Under the pieces are notes generated by a model, which worked only from the letters and a program-made list of their open reading frames with translations, did no database searches and was not told the origin of the DNA. A program made the translations under genes and the position numbers. From Deltaproteobacteria bacterium (GTDB lineage Bacteria; Desulfobacterota; Desulfarculia; Desulfarculales; Desulfarculaceae), in assembly GCA_021815655.1 (NCBI GenBank), contig JAKAGJ010000186.1, positions 1-5,535 on the forward strand: 5,535 bases of DNA, given 5' to 3'. The stretch's first letter is position 1. The number at the start of each line of letters is the position of its first letter. Shown here one piece after another: positions 1 to 5,535 of the stretch.

Positions 1-662
1 CTGGCGCGCCCGCCCACCACCACCACGCCGTCCACCTCCGAGGCCAGGCGCAACACCTCGTCCTGACGGCTGTGGGTGGCCTCGCAGATGGTGTCGTGCA
101 CCTCCACCGAACCGAAGCGCCGCTCCAGCTCCTCGATCACCCGGCTGAAGGTGGTCTGGCTCTGGGTGGTCTGGGCCACGGCCACCACCCGGGTCAGTTC
201 CGGCAGGCCCGCCACCTCCGCCGGCCCGCTGACCACGAAGCCGCGCCCCTCGGCGTGGGCCTTGAGCCCCACCACCTCGGGGTGGTCGGCGTCGCCCACG
301 ATCACCACCGAGGCCCCGCGCCTGGCCGCCCGGCGGATGATGGCCTGCACCCTAATCACCCGGGGACAGGTGCCGTCCACCACCCGGCCGAAGCCGGCCT
401 CCAGCAGGCGCTTCTTGTCCTGGGGGGGCACCCCGTGGGCCCGGATGATGGCCGTGCCGCCCTGGCGCGAGCCCGGCGGCGGGATGTGGTCCATCACCCG
501 GATGCCCTTGCCCGCCAGCAGGTCCAGCACCTGGGGGTTGTGGATCAGGGGGCCGTAGGTCTGAATATCGCCGGGCTGGTCATGAGCCGTGGTCAGCGCC
601 AGCTCCATGGCCCGGCGCACGCCCATGCAAAAGCCGGCGGTGCGAGCCAGGCGCACCCTCAT
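1..662 (-). CDS. ispH: 4-hydroxy-3-methylbut-2-enyl diphosphate reductase IspH (C-terminus cut by window edge)
   Basis: IspH (LytB) is the last enzyme of the MEP isoprenoid pathway. It is a cytoplasmic [4Fe-4S] enzyme that reduces HMBPP to IPP and DMAPP. The reading frame opens with ATG at 662-660 and gives about 220 residues before the window edge; the family is usually about 280-320 residues, so the C-terminal part is missing. The three cluster cysteines are visible: C12 in GFCMGVRRA, C99 in DGTCPRV and C193 in DTICEATHSRQ. Substrate-site residues are also present: H41 in GPLIHNPQ, H127 and E129 in DHPEVVG, and the AQTTQS motif. The numbering near the N-terminus matches E. coli IspH (C12, H41), which supports this start. 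A GGAG at 674-671 (minus strand) lies 8 nt upstream, inside the end of the preceding dus gene, and the ATG overlaps the dus TGA as ATGA. It is the second gene of a dus-ispH operon. The identification is very secure. Confidence 0.96.
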   Translation of the reverse strand, partial: MRVRLARTAGFCMGVRRAMELALTTAHDQPGDIQTYGPLIHNPQVLDLLAGKGIRVMDHIPPPGSRQGGTAIIRAHGVPPQDKKRLLEAGFGRVVDGTCPRVIRVQAIIRRAARRGASVVIVGDADHPEVVGLKAHAEGRGFVVSGPAEVAGLPELTRVVAVAQTTQSQTTFSRVIEELERRFGSVEVHDTICEATHSRQDEVLRLASEVDGVVVVGGRA

Positions 663-1624
663 GCCGCCTGCTCCAGGGCGTCGAAGAACTCCCCGGCCAG
701 GCGCAGCAACAGGTCCAGATCCCTGACCGGCCCGGCCAGGCGCCGGAACTCCGTGGCCCCGGGCAGGCCCTTGGCGTACCACATCATGAACTGACGCATG
801 AAGTGCACCGCCCCGCCCTCGCCGCTCAAGCGCCGGGCCAGCTCGGCGTGTTCCCACAGGGCGGCGCGGCGCTGGCGCAGGCTCACGGAGCGGGCGGGGC
901 GCCCGGCCAGGAGGTCCCGGGCGCGGCTGAAAATCCAGGGGTCGCCCATGGCCGCGCGGCCGATCATCACCGCGTCGCAGCCGGTCTCGGCGAGCATGGC
1001 CAGGGCGTCACGGGCCGAGCGCACGTCGCCGTTGCCGATCACCGGCAAGGGGCACCAGGACTTGAGCCGGGCGATGGCGCTCCAGTCGGCGCGGCCGCCA
1101 AAGCCCTGCGCCACCGTGCGCGCGTGCAGGCACACGGCGCTGGCCCCGGCGGCGATGAGCCCGGGCAGCACCTCATCCAGGGTCTCGCGCTGATAGCCCA
1201 GGCGCACCTTCACCGTCACCGGCTGGGGGCAGTTTTCCACCACGGCGCGCAGAATTTCGGCGGCCCGGGCCGGCTCGTCAAGCAGCGCCGAGCCGGCGCC
1301 CTGGCGGCGCACCTTCCTGGCCGGGCAGCCCATGTTCACGTCCACCAGGTCCACGGGCATGGCCGCCACCTGACGGGCGGCCTTGGCCATGGCCTCGGGT
1401 TCCTGGCCAAAGAGCTGCAAGGCCACGGGGCGTTCCTCGGGCAGGACCCGGGCCATGGCCACCGTCTGGGGCTGGCGGCGCAGGAGCCCCTGGGCCGAGA
1501 CCATCTCGGTGTAGACCAGGCCCGCCCCGGCGCGGGCGGACAAAAGCCTGAAGGGCGGGGATGAGACCCCGGCCATGGGTGCGGCCACGAAGGGCGATTT
1601 GATGGTGATGCCTGCCAGTTGCAT
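659..1624 (-). CDS. dusB: tRNA-dihydrouridine synthase, DusB-like
   Basis: An FMN-dependent enzyme that reduces specific uridines in the D-loop of tRNA to dihydrouridine using NAD(P)H. From ATG 1624 it is 321 residues, the normal DusB length. The order of motifs is typical of a TIM barrel Dus: N-terminal AAPMAGVSSPPFR, then the catalytic-cysteine motif NMGCPARKV (C100), VKVRLG, LHART with GRADW, the FMN-phosphate segment GNGDV, and GRAAMGDPWIF, followed by a helical tRNA-binding C-terminal domain. An in-frame GTG at 1681 would add 19 residues. It is disfavoured because family members begin about a dozen residues before AAPMAG, as this protein does from 1624. However, neither start has a strong Shine-Dalgarno sequence: GGGG lies 7 nt before the GTG, and only a distant GGGG precedes the ATG. 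The stop overlaps the ispH start (ATGA), so dus is the promoter-proximal gene of this operon. Assignment to the DusB subgroup rather than another Dus is based on motif and length resemblance. Confidence 0.93.
   Translation of the reverse strand: MQLAGITIKSPFVAAPMAGVSSPPFRLLSARAGAGLVYTEMVSAQGLLRRQPQTVAMARVLPEERPVALQLFGQEPEAMAKAARQVAAMPVDLVDVNMGCPARKVRRQGAGSALLDEPARAAEILRAVVENCPQPVTVKVRLGYQRETLDEVLPGLIAAGASAVCLHARTVAQGFGGRADWSAIARLKSWCPLPVIGNGDVRSARDALAMLAETGCDAVMIGRAAMGDPWIFSRARDLLAGRPARSVSLRQRRAALWEHAELARRLSGEGGAVHFMRQFMMWYAKGLPGATEFRRLAGPVRDLDLLLRLAGEFFDALEQAA
671..674 (-). promoter_or_regulatory. Ribosome binding site of ispH
   Basis: GGAG on the minus strand, 8 nt before the ispH ATG at 662. 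It lies inside the last codons of the dus gene. Together with the ATGA stop/start overlap it fixes the ispH start and suggests translational coupling. Confidence 0.6.
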
Positions 1625-1681
1625 GGCGGCAAGTCTACCCCAGCCCCCCGTGGCTGTAAACTGGACCCAATAGGCAGGCAC

Positions 1682-1710
1682 TTGACAACCCCACGCGCCT
1701 GACCCATGCT
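1682..1710 (+). promoter_or_regulatory. Putative sigma70-type promoter for the radical SAM/activase operon
   Basis: A perfect -35 hexamer TTGACA (1682-1687), a 17-nt spacer, and a weaker -10 hexamer CATGCT (1705-1710). The -10 matches TATAAT at three of six positions, including the important second A and final T. Transcription would start near 1716-1718. This lies after the first possible ATG of the downstream gene (1706) and before its GGGAG ribosome site (1743-1747). The prediction is from sequence alone. Confidence 0.45.
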
Positions 1711-1742
1711 ACTCCTAGCTTGTTACGCCCCGAACACGCCCT

Positions 1743-1747
1743 GGGAG
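1743..1747 (+). promoter_or_regulatory. Ribosome binding site that selects the TTG start at 1754
   Basis: GGGAG at 1743-1747 stands 6 nt before an in-frame TTG at 1754. The in-frame ATG at 1706 has no purine-rich sequence in the 20 nt before it. This site therefore decides in favour of the TTG start for the radical SAM gene. Confidence 0.55.
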
Positions 1748-1753
1748 TATGGT

Positions 1754-2749
1754 TTGAGCGGCCTTCGACCCCGAGATCAGGCGGTTTTCGGGCCCGTGCC
1801 CAGCCGTCGCCTGGGATTGAGCCTGGGCGTGGACCTCTTGTGGCCCAAGACCTGCACCTTGGACTGCCTGTACTGCGAGCTGGGTCCCACCACCGTTCTT
1901 ACCGCCCGGCGCGGCCGTTTCCGCGACGCCCAGGCGGTGCTGGCCGAGGTGCGGGCGCGCCTGGCCGAGTTGGCCGCGCCCCCGGACTTCATCACCCTGG
2001 CCGGCTCCGGCGAGCCCACCCTGCACCTGGACCTGGGCCTGGTGCTCGCGGGCTTGCGCGAGTTGAGCCCCGCCCGCCTGGCGGTGCTGACCAACGCCAC
2101 CCTGGTGAGCGACGCCCAGGTGCGCGCGGAGCTGTGCTTGGCCGACGTGCTGGTGCCCAGCCTGGACGCCGTGAGCCCCCGGGTCTTCCGGCGCCTCAAC
2201 CGGCCGGCCCCGGGCCTGGACCCCGCCGCCATGATCGAGGGCCTGGTGGCCTTGCGGCGCCAGTTCAGCGGCCAGATGTGGCTGGAGATTCTCCTGGTGG
2301 CCGGGCTCAACGACAGCGACGAGGAACTGGCGGCCCTCAAGGCGGCGGCGCGTACAATCGCCCCTGACAAGGTGCAGATCAACACCGTGGTGCGCCCGCC
2401 GGCCGTGGCCGGCATAAGGCCCCTGGAGCATGGCCGGTTGCAGGAAATCGCCGCCAGCTTCCCCCTGCCCGCCGAGGTGATCGCCCCGCCCCGGGGCCAG
2501 GCCCAGGGCGACCGCGGCGTCCTGGCCGCGCAGGTGGTGGAGATGACGCGGCGGCGGCCTTGCACATGCGAGGACATCGAGGCCATGAGCGGCCTGGGGC
2601 CCCAAGAGACCCGGCGCCTGCTGCGGGAGCTTCTGGCCCAGGGGCGCCTGCGGGAGGAGCCCTTCGACAGGCAGGTATTCTACCGGGGCGTCGAGGCGAC
2701 CGCGCCAGGCGCCCCAGACCCATCAACCCCCAACGGCGGTTGCAAATGA
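1754..2749 (+). CDS. Radical SAM protein, COG0731 (distantly TYW1-like), with C-terminal winged-helix-like tail
   Basis: An S-adenosylmethionine radical enzyme of unknown substrate. Numbered from the TTG start (331 residues), it shows GPVPSRRLG near the N-terminus, then the cluster motif C34-x3-C38-x2-C41 (CTLDCLYC), the SAM-binding GSGEPT at about 84-89, and SLDAVSPRVFRRLNRP and GLNDSDEEL later in the barrel. The last about 65 residues (RRRPCTCEDIEAMSG onward to FYR) look like a small winged-helix domain. An ATG at 1706 would add 16 residues, but it lacks a ribosome site and lies at a predicted promoter -10. COG0731 is named after wyosine-base synthases. True TYW1 has three extra N-terminal cysteines for a second cluster, and these are absent here, so tRNA wyosine synthesis is unlikely. 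The TGA overlaps the next ATG (ATGA), so it is the first gene of an operon with the giant activase and may act with it. Family membership is sure; the function is not. Confidence 0.9.
   Translation: MSGLRPRDQAVFGPVPSRRLGLSLGVDLLWPKTCTLDCLYCELGPTTVLTARRGRFRDAQAVLAEVRARLAELAAPPDFITLAGSGEPTLHLDLGLVLAGLRELSPARLAVLTNATLVSDAQVRAELCLADVLVPSLDAVSPRVFRRLNRPAPGLDPAAMIEGLVALRRQFSGQMWLEILLVAGLNDSDEELAALKAAARTIAPDKVQINTVVRPPAVAGIRPLEHGRLQEIAASFPLPAEVIAPPRGQAQGDRGVLAAQVVEMTRRRPCTCEDIEAMSGLGPQETRRLLRELLAQGRLREEPFDRQVFYRGVEATAPGAPDPSTPNGGCK
2735..2739 (+). promoter_or_regulatory. Weak ribosome binding site before the activase fusion gene
   Basis: GGCGG lies 6 nt before the ATG at 2746, within the last codons of the radical SAM gene. 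It is only a partial match to a Shine-Dalgarno sequence. Efficient translation of the giant gene probably depends on coupling through the ATGA overlap. Confidence 0.35.
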
Positions 2750-5535
2750 TCGACAGACTCCCGAAAGACAGCGGCGCGGCCCCTGCCCGGGGCCTGTACC
2801 TGGGCCTGGACGTGGGCTCGGTTAGCGTTGACAGCGTGGTGCTGGACGCCACGGGCAAACTCCTGCGGGCCGACTACACCCGCAGCAAGGGGCGACCCCT
2901 GGTCACGGTGGCCAAGGTGCTGCGCCAGATATTTGAGGAGTATCCCCAGGAGGACTTCGCGACCCTGGCGCTGACCGGCGCCGGGGCCGCGGCCCTGGCC
3001 CAGGTGCTGGGCGGCGTGGTGGTCAACGAGATCATTGCGCTGGCCCGAGGCGTGGGCAGCCGCCATCCCGAGACCCGCTCCATCATCGACATGGGCGGCG
3101 AGGATGCCAAGCTGATCCTGGTCAGCCCCGACGGACACGGCGGACTCAAGATCGACGACTTCGCCATGAACACCATGTGCGCCGCCGGCACCGGCTCCTT
3201 CCTGGACCAGCAGTCCCACCGCCTGCAACTGACCATCGAGCAGTTCAGCGAGGTGGCGCTCAAGAGCAAGAACCCGCCGCGCCTGGCCGGGCGCTGCTCG
3301 GTCTTCGCCAAGAGCGACATGATCCATTTGCAGCAGGAGGCCACCCCGGACTACGACATCGTGGCCGGCCTGTGCTTCGCCATGGCCCGCAACCTGAAAT
3401 CCAACATCGCCAAGGGCAAGACCGTGATCCCGCCGGTGTGCTTCACCGGCGGCGTGGCGGCCAACCAGGGGGTGCGGCGGGCCTTGGTCGAAATCATGAA
3501 GCTTAAGCCCAAGGAGCTGATCGTGCCCGAGCACTTCGGCTGCATGGGCGCCCTGGGCGCGGCCCTGTTCGCCCGCGGCCAGGGTCTCAAGTCGCCCATC
3601 GCCGGCCTGGACGCCCTGGAGCGCCAGGCCGCCGCCAGCGGCCAGGGCAGCAAGCGCCTGGGGCGCCTGGTCTGGGGCAGCCATCACCGCCAGGACCTAA
3701 AAGACATCAGCGTGCCGGAGGCGGGCCCCCTCAAGGGCTACCTGGGCGTGGACGTGGGCAGCATCTCCACCAACGTGGTGGTGATCGACGAGCAGTTCAA
3801 GGTGCTCTCCCGCCAGTACCTAGCCACCGCCGGCCGCCCCCTGGACGCGGTGAAGGAGGGCCTCAGGCTGGTGGGCCAGGAGATAGGCGAGCGCGTGGAG
3901 ATACTGGGCGCCGGCACCACCGGCAGCGGCCGCTATCTCACCGCCGACTTCATCGGCGCCGACATCGTGCGCAACGAGATCACGGCCCAGGCATGCGCCG
4001 CGGCGGCCATCGACCCCGAGGTGGACACCATCTTCGAGATCGGCGGCCAGGACTCCAAGTTCATCTCGCTGAAAAACGGCGCCATCGTTGACTTCATGAT
4101 GAACAAGGTCTGCGCCGCCGGCACCGGCTCCTTCCTGGAGGAGCAGGCCGAGAAGCTCTCCATCCAGATCAAGGGCGAGTTCGGGGACCGGGCGCTCAAG
4201 GCCCAGAGCCCGGTGCGTCTGGGCGAGCGCTGCACGGTCTTCATGGAGTCCGACCTGGTGAGCCACCAGGCCGCCGGCGAGGAGATCGACGATCTGGTGG
4301 CGGGCCTGTCCTACTCCATCGTCTACAACTACCTCAACAAGGTGGTGGAAGACCGGCCGGTGGGCGAGAAAATCTTCTACCAGGGGGCCACCGCCGCCAA
4401 CCGGGGCATCGTGGCCGCCTTCGAGGCGGTGCTGGGGCGGGCCATCACCGTGCCGCCCCATCACGACGTCACCGGCGCCATCGGCGCGGCCATCCTGGCC
4501 GCCCGCGAGCGCACCTGGCAAAAGAGCGGCTTCAAGGGCTTCGCGCTGTCCCAGACCGGCTACCATATACGCACCTTCGAGTGCAAGGGCTGCCCCAACT
4601 CCTGCGCCATCCGCCAGGTCAAGGTGGAGGGCGAGAAGACGCCCCTGTTCTACGGCAGCCGCTGCGAGAAATACGACGTGGACAAAAAGGCCCTGGCCAA
4701 GGGCCGGGGCCTGCCCGATCTGTTCGCCGAGCGCGAGCAGATGCTTCTCAACTACCTGCGCCCCGTGCCGCCGGAGCGCCGGCGGGGGGTCATCGGCATT
4801 CCGCGCACCATGTTCTTCCGCGAGATGCTGCCCTTCTTCAGCGCCTTCTGCCAGCGCCTGGGCTTTGAGGTCGTCGTCAGCGGCCCCACCACCAAGCGGC
4901 TTATCCACCGCGGAGTGGAGGCGGTGGTCAACGAGCCCTGCTTCCCCATCAAGGTGGCCCACGGCCACCTGGCCGAGCTGATGGAGCGGGGGGTGCAACG
5001 CATCCTGCTGCCGGCCCTGGTCAACCTCTCGGCCCCCGGCCACGAGCTGGGCTATGGCCAGGTCTGCCCCTACTCCCAGACCCTGTGCTACACCGCCCCG
5101 GCGGCCCTGGACCTGGCCGCCGCCGGCGTGGAGCTGGTCAGCCCGCCCATCCACATGGGCTACGGCGGGCGCATCATGCGCCAGGACCTGCGCCTGTTGT
5201 GCGAGATGCTGGGCGGACGCGGCTGGGACCTGCAACCGGCCATCGAGGCGGGGCACAAGGCCCAGGCCGATTTCCAGCGCCGTTGCCTCAAACGCGGCCG
5301 GGAGGTGCTGGCGGCCATGGGCGAGGACGACCTGGCCATGGTGGTCGTCAGCCGGCCCTACAACGGCGCCGACCCGGGCATCAACCTGGGCCTGCCCCAG
5401 AAGATGGGTCAGCTGGGGGTGTATGCCCTGCCCATGGATTTCCTGGACCTGGACAGCCAGATCAAGAGGCCGGAGCTGGCCGAGATGTATTGGCGCTACG
5501 GCCAGAAGATTCTGGCGGCGGCGGCCCTGGTGCGC
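2746..5535 (+). CDS. Giant fused 2-hydroxyacyl-CoA dehydratase activase: two tandem ASKHA ATPase domains plus DUF2229/HgdB-like region (3' end cut by window edge)
   Basis: The frame is open from ATG 2746 to the window edge (930 residues); related giant proteins are about 1,400 residues, so perhaps a third is missing. Domain 1 (about 17-270) has the phosphate loop LDVGSVSVD (D22-D29), GGEDAK, C145 in CAAGTGSFL, C184 in GRCSVF, and TGGVAANQG (234-242). Domain 2 (about 329-590) has VDVGSISTN (335-343), GAGTTGSGR, GGQDSK, C456 in CAAGTGSFL, C496 in ERCTVF, and QGATAANRG (546-554). Next come C613-x2-C616-x3-C620-x19-C640, a DUF2229-type segment from about 681 (GVIGIPRTMFF) with C732 in NEPCFP, C774 and C781 in CPYSQTLC, and RPYNGADPGIN at 870-880. 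Known activators (HgdC, BcrAD, BadFG) hydrolyse ATP to inject a low-potential electron into a dehydratase or benzoyl-CoA reductase. Here two activator copies and an acceptor-like part share one chain. There is no signal peptide or membrane segment, so it is cytoplasmic. It is coupled to the radical SAM gene by ATGA. The substrate is unknown. The family call is very secure; the reaction is inference. Confidence 0.95.
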   Translation, partial: MIDRLPKDSGAAPARGLYLGLDVGSVSVDSVVLDATGKLLRADYTRSKGRPLVTVAKVLRQIFEEYPQEDFATLALTGAGAAALAQVLGGVVVNEIIALARGVGSRHPETRSIIDMGGEDAKLILVSPDGHGGLKIDDFAMNTMCAAGTGSFLDQQSHRLQLTIEQFSEVALKSKNPPRLAGRCSVFAKSDMIHLQQEATPDYDIVAGLCFAMARNLKSNIAKGKTVIPPVCFTGGVAANQGVRRALVEIMKLKPKELIVPEHFGCMGALGAALFARGQGLKSPIAGLDALERQAAASGQGSKRLGRLVWGSHHRQDLKDISVPEAGPLKGYLGVDVGSISTNVVVIDEQFKVLSRQYLATAGRPLDAVKEGLRLVGQEIGERVEILGAGTTGSGRYLTADFIGADIVRNEITAQACAAAAIDPEVDTIFEIGGQDSKFISLKNGAIVDFMMNKVCAAGTGSFLEEQAEKLSIQIKGEFGDRALKAQSPVRLGERCTVFMESDLVSHQAAGEEIDDLVAGLSYSIVYNYLNKVVEDRPVGEKIFYQGATAANRGIVAAFEAVLGRAITVPPHHDVTGAIGAAILAARERTWQKSGFKGFALSQTGYHIRTFECKGCPNSCAIRQVKVEGEKTPLFYGSRCEKYDVDKKALAKGRGLPDLFAEREQMLLNYLRPVPPERRRGVIGIPRTMFFREMLPFFSAFCQRLGFEVVVSGPTTKRLIHRGVEAVVNEPCFPIKVAHGHLAELMERGVQRILLPALVNLSAPGHELGYGQVCPYSQTLCYTAPAALDLAAAGVELVSPPIHMGYGGRIMRQDLRLLCEMLGGRGWDLQPAIEAGHKAQADFQRRCLKRGREVLAAMGEDDLAMVVVSRPYNGADPGINLGLPQKMGQLGVYALPMDFLDLDSQIKRPELAEMYWRYGQKILAAAALVR
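3178..3206 (+). repeat. 29-nt perfect direct repeat, copy 1 (first activase cluster-binding motif)
   Basis: Encodes the CAAGTGSFL cluster motif of ATPase domain 1, starting at C145. It is identical over 29 bases to 4111-4139 and lies in the same reading frame, 933 bases (311 codons) apart. It is a trace of the internal domain duplication, either conserved at nucleotide level by chance plus codon bias or homogenised. Confidence 0.85.
4111..4139 (+). repeat. 29-nt perfect direct repeat, copy 2 (second activase cluster-binding motif)
   Basis: Encodes the CAAGTGSFL motif of ATPase domain 2, starting at C456. It is identical to 3178-3206; the flanking codons differ (Asn-Thr-Met before copy 1, Asn-Lys-Val before copy 2; Asp after copy 1, Glu after copy 2). 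Confidence 0.85.

Larger units (their letters stand above)
1625..1753. promoter_or_regulatory. Divergent intergenic region between dus-ispH and the radical SAM operon
   Basis: About 130 bases separate the preferred starts of the two divergent operons, and this is the only real non-coding space in the window. The stretch is less GC-rich than its surroundings around 1650-1690 and 1706-1725. The sequence around 1682-1688 is a near palindrome (TTGACAA), so it gives a -35-like hexamer on both strands: TTGACA on plus, TTGTCA on minus. I could not find a convincing -10 for the minus-strand operon and see no clear operator or riboswitch. Confidence 0.55.

Noticed and set aside
72..794. Plus-strand open frames across ispH and the end of dus
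   Set aside because: They are antisense to IspH, whose cysteine and histidine motifs are clear on the minus strand. The His- and Gly-rich translation is an artefact of GC-rich DNA.
1625..1681. GTG start at 1681 giving a 340-residue Dus protein
   Set aside because: The extra 19 residues have no counterpart in the family's N-terminus. ATG 1624 gives the usual 321-residue length and places the catalytic cysteine at position 100. The GGGG before the GTG keeps a small doubt.
1715..2605. Minus-strand open frames of 296 and 269 codons opposite the radical SAM gene
   Set aside because: They are antisense to the conserved radical SAM frame and contain no family motif.
2700..2746. Possible terminator between the radical SAM gene and the activase gene
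   Set aside because: There is no hairpin followed by a T run, and the genes overlap by ATGA, so a stop of transcription here is not expected.
2680..3687. A 335-codon open frame on the minus strand across the radical SAM/activase junction
   Set aside because: It spans two real genes in antisense and has the same low-complexity shadow composition. The plus-strand frames carry the family motifs.
3820..5256. A 478-codon open frame on the minus strand opposite the activase gene
   Set aside because: It is the antisense of a strongly conserved coding sequence. Its composition is rich in Gly, Ala, His, Gln and Leu with no recognisable motif, as expected of a shadow frame in GC-rich DNA.

Overview
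The window is GC-rich (clearly above 60% by eye, with most third codon positions G or C) and densely coding. It holds four real genes in two divergent pairs around one short intergenic region. Both outer genes run off the window. The gene content (MEP-pathway IspH, a DusB-like tRNA enzyme, a stand-alone radical SAM protein and a giant 2-hydroxyacyl-CoA dehydratase activase fusion) points to a strictly anaerobic, GC-rich bacterium. A Desulfobacterota/deltaproteobacterial or clostridia-like anaerobe is the best guess. This is inferred from gene content only and is not a taxonomic proof.

Left half, minus strand: a dusB-like tRNA-dihydrouridine synthase (1624 to 659) is followed by ispH (662 to beyond position 1). 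They overlap by ATGA, so they are almost certainly one transcript with coupled translation. IspH keeps its three cluster cysteines (C12, C99, C193) and its active-site histidines. The Dus protein keeps its catalytic cysteine (C100 from the preferred start).

Middle, about 1625-1753: the divergent intergenic region. A consensus TTGACA -35 box at 1682-1687 and a plausible -10 at 1705-1710 point rightwards. The predicted transcript would begin downstream of the first ATG (1706) of the radical SAM gene. Together with a GGGAG ribosome site at 1743-1747, this favours a TTG start at 1754.

Right half, plus strand: a radical SAM protein (COG0731, distantly TYW1-like, with a C-terminal winged-helix-like tail) overlaps by ATGA with a giant gene starting at 2746 and still open at 5535 (930 residues visible). 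That gene encodes two tandem BcrAD/BadFG/HgdC-type ASKHA ATPase domains, then a four-cysteine motif, then a DUF2229/HgdB-like region with its own conserved cysteines. In the classical 2-hydroxyglutaryl-CoA dehydratase system the activator is a homodimer that holds one [4Fe-4S] cluster between its subunits. It uses ATP hydrolysis to fire a single low-potential electron into a separate dehydratase. Here both activator halves and at least part of the electron-accepting protein lie in one chain. The substrate of this fused machine is unknown, and it is the most interesting object in the window. No RNA genes, mobile elements, CRISPR arrays or convincing terminators were seen.
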